DNA of 64,000 nucleotides. It comes from Alistipes sp. ZOR0009. Lineage in GTDB: Bacteria; Bacteroidota; Bacteroidia; Bacteroidales; ZOR0009. The stretch is from NCBI RefSeq assembly GCF_000798815.1, contig NZ_JTLD01000036.1, positions 1 through 64,000 on the forward strand, read 5' to 3'. Both the position numbers and the translations under genes were made by a program. Every line of letters begins with the position of its first letter. The stretch's first letter is position 1. The notes under the pieces were generated by a model that worked only from the letters and a program-made list of their open reading frames with translations, searched no databases and was not told the origin of the DNA. Below are positions 35,147 to 43,958 of the stretch, piece after piece.

Positions 35147-36607
35147 ATGACAAAAGAACAATACATCGAAAGTTTAAGGAAACTCAACCTAAAGGTTTAT
35201 CTTTTTGGAGAACTTATTGAGAATCCTGTTGATCACCCAGTGATTCGTCCTTCGTTGAACTCTGTAGCCATGACATACGAGCTGGCTGAAATGGAGGAGT
35301 ACAAGGATATCATGACTGCTACATCTAACCTAACAGGTAAGAGAATCAACCGTTTTTGCCACCTTCACCAAAGTCCAGAAGATTTGATTAAGAAGGTTAA
35401 GATGCAGCGTTTACTAGGACAAAAAACTGGAGCATGCTTTCAACGTTGTGTTGGAATGGATGCGTTTAACGCAATCTATTCAACCACTTTCGAAATAGAC
35501 GAAAAATGCGGTACTAACTACCACCAACGTTTTGTTGAGTACATGAAGTTTGTACAAGATAACGACCTTACCGTTGATGGTGCTATGACCGACCCTAAGG
35601 GGGATAGAGGCCTTTCTCCTTCTCAGCAGGAAGATCCAGATATGTACCTTCGAATTGTTGAAGAGCGCAAGGATGGTATCGTAGTTAGAGGTGCTAAGGC
35701 TCACCAGACTGGTGCTGTTAACTCTCACGAGCACCTTATCATGCCAACTATTGCCATGAAGGAAGAAGACAAAAATTATGCGGTAGCATTTGCTTGTCCT
35801 TCTGATGCTGAAGGTATTGTAATGATTTACGGAAGACAATCTTGCGATAGCCGTAAGCTGGAGGCTGGTGCTGACATCGATTTGGGTAACTCTCAATTTG
35901 GTGGACACGAGGCGTTGGTAATTTTCAACGACGTATTTGTTCCTTGGGAGCGCGTATTCCTTTGCAAGGAGTATGAGTTTGCAGGAATGATGGTTGAGCG
36001 TTTTGCTGGCTACCACCGTCAATCTTACGGAGGATGTAAGGTTGGTGTTGGTGACGTTCTTATTGGTGCTTCTGCTCTAGCTGCTGACTATAACGGTGCT
36101 GCTAAGGCTAGCCATATTAAGGATAAGCTTATCGAAATGACTCACCTTAACGAAACGCTATACTCTTGCGGTATTGCTTGCTCTTGCGAAGGAAAGAAGA
36201 CTAAGGCTGGTAACTACCAAATCGACCTTCTTCTTGCAAACGTTTGTAAGCAAAATGTAACCCGTTTCCCATACGAAATTGCTCGCCTTGCCGAGGATAT
36301 CGCAGGTGGAATTATGGTAACCATGCCTTCTGAGCAAGATTTTAGAGATAAGAAGATTGGTCACTATGTAGAGAAATACCTAAAGGGTGCAGTTGGCGTT
36401 GATACCGAAAACAGAATGCGCGTACTTCGTCTTATTGAAAATATCACCCTTGGTACTGCTGCTGTTGGATACCGTACAGAGTCTATGCACGGAGCTGGTT
36501 CTCCTCAGGCTCAACGTATCATGATTGCCCGTCAAGGAAATATTACAGGCAAGAAAGAACTTGCCAAGAAGCTTGCTAAGGTAGACGAAACAAAAAATCG
36601 TAAGTAG
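35147..36607 (+). CDS. abfD: 4-hydroxybutyryl-CoA dehydratase / vinylacetyl-CoA isomerase
   Basis: A 486-residue FAD and [4Fe-4S] enzyme that dehydrates 4-hydroxybutyryl-CoA to crotonyl-CoA by a radical mechanism. Cluster ligands are visible: Cys97 and Cys101 in GACFQRC, and a His and Cys spaced seven apart in YHRQSYGGCKVG, matching the three Cys and one His of the Clostridium aminobutyricum enzyme. The TGAVNSHEHLIMPT segment carries other conserved active-site residues. It is first of seven genes leading to butyryl-CoA. It has a long leader, possibly regulatory. Codon use is of a highly expressed gene (many CTT/GCT/AAG). Confidence 0.96.
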   Translation: MTKEQYIESLRKLNLKVYLFGELIENPVDHPVIRPSLNSVAMTYELAEMEEYKDIMTATSNLTGKRINRFCHLHQSPEDLIKKVKMQRLLGQKTGACFQRCVGMDAFNAIYSTTFEIDEKCGTNYHQRFVEYMKFVQDNDLTVDGAMTDPKGDRGLSPSQQEDPDMYLRIVEERKDGIVVRGAKAHQTGAVNSHEHLIMPTIAMKEEDKNYAVAFACPSDAEGIVMIYGRQSCDSRKLEAGADIDLGNSQFGGHEALVIFNDVFVPWERVFLCKEYEFAGMMVERFAGYHRQSYGGCKVGVGDVLIGASALAADYNGAAKASHIKDKLIEMTHLNETLYSCGIACSCEGKKTKAGNYQIDLLLANVCKQNVTRFPYEIARLAEDIAGGIMVTMPSEQDFRDKKIGHYVEKYLKGAVGVDTENRMRVLRLIENITLGTAAVGYRTESMHGAGSPQAQRIMIARQGNITGKKELAKKLAKVDETKNRK

Positions 36608-36738
36608 GCCACCACAAGCATTTTTTAAACCACATAATATCAGGTGCCGTTCCTTCCTTGTGGAGGACGGTACCTTACTAAGTCCAGAAAAAGGAAATCC
36701 TTTGAATGCTCCAGAAAGGGAGCAAAAAACGCATAAAA

Positions 36739-38037
36739 ATGGATTGGCAAACGGTATATCAACAGAAGTTGACAGCTGCAAGTGAGGCAGTAAAAGCAAT
36801 CAAAAGCAACGATCAGCTGGTATTTGGACATGCTGCTGGTGCGCCTGTTGAGATTGAAAAGGCCTTAGTTGCAAATAAGGATAGCTATAGCAATGTTCGC
36901 ATCTTCCATATGGTTAGTCTAGGTCCTGGCGAATACGCTAAGCCTGAGATGGAAGGGCATTTTATACATAATACCACCTTTGTAGGGGGCAACACCCGCA
37001 AGGCTGTCGAAGAAAATAGGGGCGAATTTATCCCTTGCTTCTTTTATCAGGTTCCCGAACTTTTTAAAAGCGGAGAGGTGCCTGTTGATGTTGCAGTGAT
37101 TCATGTTTCACGTCCAAATGCTGAAGGGTACTGCAGCTTTGGGGTATCGTGCGACTACACTAAGCCAGCAGCCGAAATGGCTAAGATCGTAATTGCTGAG
37201 GCAAACGATAAGATGCCTTTTGTTGGTGGCGACAACCTGATTCATGTCTCTAAAATTGACTACATCGTAGAGACTTCAAACCCAATCTTTGAGCTGCCAT
37301 CTCCAAGAATCGGAGAGGTGGAGCTGGCTATTGGTCGCCATTGTGCGAACTTGGTTGAAGATGGTTCTACGCTACAGCTTGGCATTGGAGGTATTCCTGA
37401 CGCTGTGCTTATGTCGCTTAAGGATAAAAAGGATTTGGGTATTCATACCGAAATGTTTTCCGATTGCGCGGTAGAGCTTATCGAGATGGGCGTTATTAAT
37501 GGAAGTAAAAAGTCAATTCACCAAGGTCAGCACGTTTCTACTTTCCTAATGGGGGGGGAAAAGTTATACGACTTTGTGAATAACAACGATAAGGTAAAAT
37601 TATTCCCCGTAGATTACGTTAACCACCCAACGGTAGTAATGCAGAACCACAAAATGGTTTCCATCAACTCGTGCATCGAGGTAGATTTGATGGGACAGGT
37701 GGTTTCTGAAGCTATCGGTCTAAAGCAATTTAGTGGAGTGGGCGGACAGGTAGACTACGTACGTGGTGCAAGCATGGCCGTTGATGGAAAGTCGATCATG
37801 GCTATGCCATCTACAACTGCAAAAGGTACAGTTTCGAAGATTGTGCCATTTATTGCAGAAGGGGCTGCCGTAACTACCTCACGTAACGATGTGGACTACG
37901 TTGTTACGGAGTTTGGGGCTGCCAAGTTAAAGGGAAAGACCCTAAAGGAAAGGGCGCTAAGCCTAATCGCAATTGCGCATCCAGACTTTAGAGACTCGCT
38001 TATGGTTGAGTTTAATAAGAGATTTGGACGCAAGTAA
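36739..38037 (+). CDS. abfT: 4-hydroxybutyrate CoA-transferase
   Basis: A 432-residue member of the acetyl-CoA hydrolase/transferase family that moves CoA from acetyl- or butyryl-CoA to 4-hydroxybutyrate. I start it at 36739 (MDWQTVYQQK); an in-frame ATG at 36706 lies in a hairpin-rich spacer. The catalytic glutamate is Glu238 in GIHTEMFSD, the same number as in the C. aminobutyricum enzyme. Also present: FGHAAGAPVEIEKAL, QLGIGGIPDAVL and AKLKGKTLKERA. It follows abfD by about 130 nt with a 9-bp hairpin (36642-36650 with 36667-36675) between, perhaps for RNA processing. Confidence 0.94.
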   Translation: MDWQTVYQQKLTAASEAVKAIKSNDQLVFGHAAGAPVEIEKALVANKDSYSNVRIFHMVSLGPGEYAKPEMEGHFIHNTTFVGGNTRKAVEENRGEFIPCFFYQVPELFKSGEVPVDVAVIHVSRPNAEGYCSFGVSCDYTKPAAEMAKIVIAEANDKMPFVGGDNLIHVSKIDYIVETSNPIFELPSPRIGEVELAIGRHCANLVEDGSTLQLGIGGIPDAVLMSLKDKKDLGIHTEMFSDCAVELIEMGVINGSKKSIHQGQHVSTFLMGGEKLYDFVNNNDKVKLFPVDYVNHPTVVMQNHKMVSINSCIEVDLMGQVVSEAIGLKQFSGVGGQVDYVRGASMAVDGKSIMAMPSTTAKGTVSKIVPFIAEGAAVTTSRNDVDYVVTEFGAAKLKGKTLKERALSLIAIAHPDFRDSLMVEFNKRFGRK

Positions 38038-38062
38038 TAATATAAGGATAGGAGATATCGCT

Positions 38063-39178
38063 TTGCAATTTTTCAAGTTAAAAACCAGAATAAGCAAGTT
38101 TGACGATTTTGGAGGCTTTGCCCAAGATTTCAACTTGTCGGATAAAGATTTAGTTATTACCAACGAGTTTCTTTATGAGCCTTTCATGAAGCCACTTAAT
38201 CTTCCCTGCCACTTTGTGATGCAGGAGAAGTACGGTTTTGGAGAGCCTTCGGACGAGATGATGAACAGCATCTTGAACGACGTGAAGAAGCTTGATTTTA
38301 ATCGTGTAATTGCAGTTGGAGGTGGTACTGTAATTGATATTTCGAAGCTTTTTGTACTTAAAGGGCTTACCAACGTGGTTGATGCTTTCGAGCGTAAGAT
38401 CGAGCTGGTAAAGGAGAAGGAGTTGGTTATTATTCCTACTACCTGCGGAACAGGTAGTGAGGTTACCAACATCTCTATCGCCGAAATTAAGTCGAAGCAA
38501 ACCAAAATGGGGCTTGCCGTAGATGAGCTACTGGCAGACGACGCGGTGCTTATTCCAGAGCTTCTTCGTGGTCTTCCATATAAGTTCTACGTATTTAGCT
38601 CAATTGATGCGCTAATCCATGCTGTAGAGTCGTTCGTTTCTCCAAAATCGAACCCATACACTCAGATTTACTGCAAGGCAGCCATTGAGAGCATTCTTGA
38701 CATCTTTGTAAAGATTGGTCAGCAAGGACCAGAATACCGATTCGAGCGCTTGGAAGATATGCTAGTTGCTAGCAACTACGCTGGCATTGCTTTCGGAAAT
38801 ACCGGAGTAGGTGCAGTTCACGCTCTATCGTATCCACTTGGAGGAAACTACCACGTTCCTCATGGCGAAGCGAACTACCAGTTCTTTACCGAAGTGTTTA
38901 AGCTGTACAACAAAAAGAATCCTACAGGCTGCATTGCTGAAGTTAATAAGCTAATGGCAGATAAGCTGGGAACTACCACCGAGAATGTTTACAACAAGCT
39001 CGAGGAGGTATTAAGCGCTCTTCTTTCGAAAAACAAGCTTAGCAGCTACGGAATGAAGGAAAGCGAAATCGAAGCGTTTACGCAAAGCGTATTTGAAAAG
39101 CAAGGACGTTTACTTGCCAACAACTACGTTGAATTGTCTAAGGAAGAAGTAAGTGAAATTTATAGGTCTTTATTCTAA
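38063..39178 (+). CDS. 4-hydroxybutyrate dehydrogenase (iron-dependent), TTG start
   Basis: A 371-residue group III iron-dependent alcohol dehydrogenase that interconverts succinate semialdehyde and 4-hydroxybutyrate with NAD(H). The start is taken as TTG at 38063 giving MQFFKLKTRISKFDDF, which agrees with the N-terminus of characterised enzymes; GGAG at 38051-38054 is well placed, and the next upstream ATG (37973) lies deep in abfT. Motifs: AVGGGTVIDISK, TTCGTGSEVTN, and Fe ligands in SSIDALIHAVES and VHALSYPLGGNYHVPHGEANY. It lies 25 nt after abfT and 26 nt before sucD. Confidence 0.93.
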   Translation: MQFFKLKTRISKFDDFGGFAQDFNLSDKDLVITNEFLYEPFMKPLNLPCHFVMQEKYGFGEPSDEMMNSILNDVKKLDFNRVIAVGGGTVIDISKLFVLKGLTNVVDAFERKIELVKEKELVIIPTTCGTGSEVTNISIAEIKSKQTKMGLAVDELLADDAVLIPELLRGLPYKFYVFSSIDALIHAVESFVSPKSNPYTQIYCKAAIESILDIFVKIGQQGPEYRFERLEDMLVASNYAGIAFGNTGVGAVHALSYPLGGNYHVPHGEANYQFFTEVFKLYNKKNPTGCIAEVNKLMADKLGTTTENVYNKLEEVLSALLSKNKLSSYGMKESEIEAFTQSVFEKQGRLLANNYVELSKEEVSEIYRSLF

Positions 39179-39204
39179 AACCGGTCATAAAAGTAAGGTG
39201 CGTT

Positions 39205-40557
39205 ATGGAAATTAATGAAATGCTACTTAAAGCAAGAGCCGCTCAGGCAGACTACCAAGAAAGGTTTAACCAAGATCAGGTAGATGAAATAGTAAAAACC
39301 GTTGCAAAGGTAATCTTTGACAATGCTGAGCCACTAGCTCGCATGTCGGTTGATGAAACCGGAATGGGAGTTTATGAAGATAAAGTAGCAAAATGCCAAG
39401 GTAAGTCTAAGGGCGTTTGGTTAGACCTTAAGGGCAAAAAATCGATGGGTATTCTTAGCATCGACGAGGAAACTAACCTAATTGAAATTGCTAAGCCAAT
39501 TGGTGTTGTTGCGGGAATCACCCCAATGACCAACCCAGTGGTTACCCCAATGTCTAAGATCATGTTTGCTCTTAAGACAAAGAATGCGATCATCATTGCG
39601 CCACACCCAAAGGCTAAAAAATGCTCGGGCTATGCCGTTAAGCTTATTAACGACGCCATTGCTCCATTTGGTGTTCCAGAAGGATTGGTTCAAATCGTAG
39701 AAGAACCATCTATCGAGAAGACTCAACAGCTGATGGAAGCTTGCGACGTTGTTGTTGCAACCGGAGGTATGCCAATGGTTAAGTCGGCTTACTCTTCAGG
39801 AAAGCCTTCGTTTGGTGTAGGTGCTGGTAACGTTCAGATTATCTTAGACCGTTTTATCGATTTTGATGATGCAGCCAACAAGGTTATCACTGGTCGTACA
39901 TTCGACAACGGTATTATCTGCTCTGGCGAGCAAAGCTTCATCTATCACGAAGATGATAAGAAGGAGGTTTTTGAAGCATTCAGAAAGCACGGCGCTTATT
40001 TCACCACCGACGAGGAGCACGATAAGATTGTTAATGCCCTATTCGAAGACGGACATATTGCCCGCGACGTTGTAGGTCAATCTGTAGAATATATTGCTAA
40101 GAAGGCTGGTATTACCCTTCCTGCTGGCACGCGCGTAATCGCTGTTGAGGCAAGAGGTATTGGCAATGCCGATATGATTTGCAAGGAGAAGATGTGCCCA
40201 GTGTTGGCTTGCTTCGCTTATAGCAACTTCGATGAGGCTATCCATATTGCTAAAACTAACCTATTCCTAGAGGGTAGCGGTCACACTGCTGGTATCCACT
40301 CTAACAACCAGGGTAACATCATTAAGGCTGGAACTGAGATCTCTGTTTCTCGTTTCATCGTTAATGCTCCATCTGCAACAACTGCTGGTGGTTCTATCCA
40401 AAACGGGTTGGCCGTTACCAACACGCTTGGTTGCGGAAGCTGGGGTAACAACTCTATTTCAGAGAACTTTACCTACAAGCACCTTCTAAACATTACTAGA
40501 ATTGCTCCTCTTTCAAAGAAGATCGCAGTTCCTACTGACGAGGAAGTTTGGCTCTAA
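39205..40557 (+). CDS. sucD: CoA-acylating succinate-semialdehyde dehydrogenase
   Basis: A 450-residue member of the aldehyde dehydrogenase superfamily that reduces succinyl-CoA to succinate semialdehyde. The nucleophilic Cys is in NGIICSGEQS; GVVAGITPMTNPVVTPMSK and KPSFGVGAGN are conserved CoA/nicotinamide segments. The length fits the Clostridium kluyveri and Porphyromonas type rather than the longer AdhE type. It supplies the substrate for 4-hydroxybutyrate dehydrogenase and so links succinyl-CoA from central metabolism to butyrate. A stem-loop follows about 40 nt after the stop. Confidence 0.95.
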   Translation: MEINEMLLKARAAQADYQERFNQDQVDEIVKTVAKVIFDNAEPLARMSVDETGMGVYEDKVAKCQGKSKGVWLDLKGKKSMGILSIDEETNLIEIAKPIGVVAGITPMTNPVVTPMSKIMFALKTKNAIIIAPHPKAKKCSGYAVKLINDAIAPFGVPEGLVQIVEEPSIEKTQQLMEACDVVVATGGMPMVKSAYSSGKPSFGVGAGNVQIILDRFIDFDDAANKVITGRTFDNGIICSGEQSFIYHEDDKKEVFEAFRKHGAYFTTDEEHDKIVNALFEDGHIARDVVGQSVEYIAKKAGITLPAGTRVIAVEARGIGNADMICKEKMCPVLACFAYSNFDEAIHIAKTNLFLEGSGHTAGIHSNNQGNIIKAGTEISVSRFIVNAPSATTAGGSIQNGLAVTNTLGCGSWGNNSISENFTYKHLLNITRIAPLSKKIAVPTDEEVWL

Positions 40558-40598
40558 AAAGCCCTTTACACCTAAATCACCAATTTTGACATAATACT

Positions 40599-40630
40599 AT
40601 GCTGCTGCGTTACGCAGCAGCATAAATTTT
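40599..40630 (+). terminator. Stem-loop between sucD and the butyryl-CoA dehydrogenase gene
   Basis: A 10-bp stem (40599-40608 with 40614-40623), then AAATTTT. The weak T run suggests partial termination or an RNA-stability hairpin between the two gene blocks. Confidence 0.5.
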
Positions 40631-40756
40631 AAGATCGGCTACCCCACACCAAGTAGCAATCTGCTGGTTTAATCTAACCTTTGGAAAGATGTAGGCAGCC
40701 TTGCGATTAGCGCTGCTTATCACTGTGAAGAAAAAGAGGATATAATAATAATAGGT

Positions 40757-41896
40757 ATGGATTTTAACTTAACAAGTACAGAAACACTTTTCCTGCAAAT
40801 GATCAGGGAATTTGCCGAAAAGGAGGTGAAGCCTCTGGCTGCCGAGGTCGATGAGACTGAGCAATTTCCTGTTGGAACAGTGGAGAAAATGTCGAAAATT
40901 GGGATTATGGGGATTCCAATCCCGGTTCAGTATGGAGGTGCAGGCGGAACAAACCTGCTTTACTCAATGGCTGTAGAAGAACTTTCTGCAGCATGTGCCA
41001 CCACCGGTGTGGTTGTATCGGCACACACTTCGCTTTGCGCTGCGCCCATCTTAGAGCATGGCACCGAGGAGCAAAAGCAGAAGTATTTACCAAAGCTTGC
41101 CTCTGGCGAGTGGATCGGCGCTTTTGGTTTGACCGAGCCAAATGCCGGTACCGATGCCTCTTCTCAGCAAACCATTGCTGTTGAAGATGGAGACGACTAC
41201 ATCGTTAACGGTACCAAGATCTTTATTACAAATGCCGAGTATGCACACGTCTACATCATTTTTGCAATGACCGACAAGTCGCTTGGTGTAAAAGGTATTA
41301 CTGCCTTCATAGTAGAGAAGGGAACTCCAGGTTTTTCTATAGGAAAAAAGGAGAAGAAGATGGGTATTCGCGGTTCTGCAACCTGCGAGCTGATCTTCGA
41401 AAACTGTCGCCTTCCTAAGGCAAACATGCTAGGAAAGCTTAGCGGCGGTTTTGGTATTGCCATGAAGACCCTCGATGGGGGACGTATCGGTATCGCATCT
41501 CAGGCGCTTGGTATAGCGCAGGGAGCAATGGACGAAACCGTTAAGTACGTAAAGGAGCGTAAGCAGTTTGGAAAGTCGATTGGTGCATTCCAAAACACCC
41601 AATTCCAGCTTGCCGACCTAGAAACAAAAGTTCAGGCTTCGCGCCTATTGGTGCGCAGCGCAGCATTTAAGAAGGATAAGGGAGTACCTTACTCGGTTGA
41701 TGCTGCTATGGCTAAGCTTTTTGCTGCCGAAACAGCCATGGAGGTAACCAACAAGGCGGTTCAGTTCCATGGTGGATACGGGTATACCCGCGAGTATCCT
41801 GTTGAGCGCATGATGCGTGATGCCAAGATTACCGAAATTTACGAAGGTACTTCTGAGGTGCAGCGTATGGTAATTGCTGCAAAGCTGCTTAAGTAG
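40757..41896 (+). CDS. bcd: Butyryl-CoA dehydrogenase
   Basis: A 379-residue short-chain acyl-CoA dehydrogenase reducing crotonyl-CoA to butyryl-CoA. FAD and substrate motifs: FGLTEPNAGTDASSQQT, IFITNAEYAHVY, RKQFGKSIGAFQNTQFQLAD, and the catalytic Glu in ITEIYEGTSEVQR. The length and YEGTSE site fit the butyryl/short-chain group. It lies about 200 nt after sucD and 39 nt before etfB. With EtfAB it completes succinate-to-butyrate fermentation and would act as the electron acceptor of the Etf. Confidence 0.94.
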   Translation: MDFNLTSTETLFLQMIREFAEKEVKPLAAEVDETEQFPVGTVEKMSKIGIMGIPIPVQYGGAGGTNLLYSMAVEELSAACATTGVVVSAHTSLCAAPILEHGTEEQKQKYLPKLASGEWIGAFGLTEPNAGTDASSQQTIAVEDGDDYIVNGTKIFITNAEYAHVYIIFAMTDKSLGVKGITAFIVEKGTPGFSIGKKEKKMGIRGSATCELIFENCRLPKANMLGKLSGGFGIAMKTLDGGRIGIASQALGIAQGAMDETVKYVKERKQFGKSIGAFQNTQFQLADLETKVQASRLLVRSAAFKKDKGVPYSVDAAMAKLFAAETAMEVTNKAVQFHGGYGYTREYPVERMMRDAKITEIYEGTSEVQRMVIAAKLLK

Positions 41897-41935
41897 GTTG
41901 ACGAGATTTTCCCATCGAACTTTATTTATGGTATT

Positions 41936-42718
41936 ATGAAAATTGTTGTTTGTATAAAGCAAGTTCCGGATACAACGGAAATCAAGATAAATCCAACCAC
42001 CGGGACGCTGATCCGCGAGGGGGTGCCTAGCATCATCAACCCCGATGATAAGGGTGGTTTGGAAATGGCTCTTCAGCTAAAGGATAAGTATAACGCTCAC
42101 GTTACGGTTATCACCATGGGCCCACCACAGGCCGATGCCGCCCTTCGTGAGGCGTTGGCAATGGGTGCCGATAGGGCAATTCTACTTACCGACCGTAAGT
42201 TTGCTGGTGCCGACACCTTGGCTACCTCGCACGCTCTTGCAGGGGCGCTGCGTAACATCGAGTACGATTTAATCATCACAGGACGTCAGGCTATCGATGG
42301 CGATACCGCTCAGGTGGGACCACAGATTGCCGAGCATTTGGGATTACCACAGGTTACCTACCTCGAAGAAATCAGCTTCGATGGTAAGAACACCTTCACC
42401 ATGCGCCGTGCTACCGAAGAGGGATATCAAATCCTAGAGGTAGAAGGCTCGTGCTTGGTAACCGTTCTTTCTTCGGCCAACACGCCTCGCTACATGAGCG
42501 TTCGTGGCATCATGCAGGCCTACGAGCACAACGTAGAGGTGTGGGGTAAGGACAATATTGCTGTAGAGGAAACCCGTCTTGGCCTTAAGGGATCGCCAAC
42601 TAAGGTGCACAAGGCGTTTACCCGCGGCGTTAAAGCTCCTGGCGAACTTTACGAGGTAGAGGCTCAGGAAGCTGTCGGTATCATTATTAGCAAGCTGAAG
42701 GAGAAATTCATCATCTAA
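41936..42718 (+). CDS. etfB: Electron transfer flavoprotein beta subunit
   Basis: A 260-residue EtfB. Signatures: MKIVVCIKQVPDTTEIKINP at the start, DALALREAL-like AALREALAMGADRAILLTD, and the ETF-beta motif VYLEEISFDG..MRRATEEGYQILEVEGSCLVTV. It pairs with EtfA to carry electrons to butyryl-CoA dehydrogenase. In clostridia and relatives such Bcd-Etf sets bifurcate: NADH reduces crotonyl-CoA and ferredoxin together. Bcd-etfB-etfA order supports this, but bifurcation cannot be proven from sequence alone. The next gene starts 12 nt later. Confidence 0.95.
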   Translation: MKIVVCIKQVPDTTEIKINPTTGTLIREGVPSIINPDDKGGLEMALQLKDKYNAHVTVITMGPPQADAALREALAMGADRAILLTDRKFAGADTLATSHALAGALRNIEYDLIITGRQAIDGDTAQVGPQIAEHLGLPQVTYLEEISFDGKNTFTMRRATEEGYQILEVEGSCLVTVLSSANTPRYMSVRGIMQAYEHNVEVWGKDNIAVEETRLGLKGSPTKVHKAFTRGVKAPGELYEVEAQEAVGIIISKLKEKFII

Positions 42719-42730
42719 ATCGATTCTGCA

Positions 42731-43738
42731 ATGGATAAATCACAATACAAGGGCGTTTACGTTTTCGTAGAACAGCGTGAAGGCAAAATTCAAAACGTTT
42801 CGATGGAGCTGCTGGGCAAGGCTCGCGACTTGGCCGATGCGCTAAACGATAAGGTGTACGCTTTACTTCTTGGCCACAATATGGTAGAGAAGGGGCAGGA
42901 TCTTATTGCTGGGGGTGCGGATGTGGTGCTTTACATGGATGATGAGCTGCTAGCCGAATATACCACCGAGCCTTACGCGCAGGCTATTTGCCAAATTATC
43001 GACGAGCGTAAGCCCGATATTATAATGTTTGGTGCTACCACCATTGGTCGCGACTTGGGTCCCCGTATCTCGGCTCGCGTAGAAACAGGGCTTACTGCCG
43101 ACTGTACTAAGCTCGAGATTTCGGAAGATGGACACCTGCTGATGACCCGCCCTGCTTTTGGTGGAAACCTTATGGCTACCATTGTTTGTAAGGAGCACCG
43201 TCCTCAGATGTCTACCGTTCGTCCGGGTGTAATGCGCGCCCTTCCTGCCGATACCGCTCGTATGGGCGTTGTGGAGTGCGTTAAGCCAGAGATTGACCGC
43301 TCGAAGGTTAAGGTTAAGCTGGTAAAAACGGTGAAGGAGAAGAAGAACATGGTGGACATTTCGGAAGCCAAGATTCTGATCTCTGGCGGTAGAGGTGTTG
43401 GCTCGTGCGGTAGCTTCGAGTCGCTTTGCGAGCTGGCAAAGACAATGAAGGCTGAGGTTTCGGCTTCGCGTGCCATGGTCGATGCAGGCTTGGTACCTCA
43501 CGAACGTCAGGTTGGACAAACTGGTAAGACGGTTCGTCCAGATCTATACCTTGCTTTGGGTATTTCGGGTGCCATTCAGCACTTGGCCGGAATGGAGGAG
43601 TCAGACTTTATCGTGGCCATCAACAAGGATAAGTACGCTCCTATTTTCCAGGTTGCCGATCTAGGTATCGTTGGCGACGTGAAAAAGATTATTCCGCTTC
43701 TTAACGAGCGCTTAAAGGAGGTTGTAAAACCTGAATAG
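42731..43738 (+). CDS. etfA: Electron transfer flavoprotein alpha subunit
   Basis: A 335-residue EtfA. The C-terminal FAD-binding domain is clear: ISGGRGVGSCGSFESLCELA, SRAMVDAGLVPHERQVGQTGKTVRPDLYLALGISGAIQHLAGM and the final GDVKKIIPLLNE. The N-terminal half has TVRPGVMRALP. It forms the heterodimer with EtfB and sits 12 nt after it. Last gene of the butyryl-CoA block; a GC-rich terminator follows within 75 nt. Confidence 0.95.
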   Translation: MDKSQYKGVYVFVEQREGKIQNVSMELLGKARDLADALNDKVYALLLGHNMVEKGQDLIAGGADVVLYMDDELLAEYTTEPYAQAICQIIDERKPDIIMFGATTIGRDLGPRISARVETGLTADCTKLEISEDGHLLMTRPAFGGNLMATIVCKEHRPQMSTVRPGVMRALPADTARMGVVECVKPEIDRSKVKVKLVKTVKEKKNMVDISEAKILISGGRGVGSCGSFESLCELAKTMKAEVSASRAMVDAGLVPHERQVGQTGKTVRPDLYLALGISGAIQHLAGMEESDFIVAINKDKYAPIFQVADLGIVGDVKKIIPLLNERLKEVVKPE

Positions 43739-43791
43739 ATCGTATTCTAGGGTTTTTTTCTGTTATAAAGCGTTCCCGAAAGGGGATGCGG

Positions 43792-43817
43792 AGCCGGGCT
43801 TAGTCCCGGCTTTTTTA
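43792..43817 (+). terminator. Terminator of the bcd-etf block
   Basis: A 7-bp GC stem (43792-43798 with 43805-43811), 6-nt loop, then a T run. Confidence 0.9.
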
Positions 43818-43930
43818 TTACGGCGGCTTTCCGGCTTGCCTGCTCTTTTTTTTGGGGGTAGGCTTCTATCAAAAAAGCGCATTTGCTGCCATCAAGCCCC
43901 TTTTTTCGCCTCTCCGTAGGTTAATTATTC

Positions 43931-43938
43931 TATATTTG
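43931..43938 (+). promoter_or_regulatory. -7 box of the double adenylate kinase gene
   Basis: TATATTTG matches TAnnTTTG 20 nt before the ATG, implying a very short leader. Confidence 0.6.
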
Positions 43939-43958
43939 TAGGCATAACATTTTTCTCC

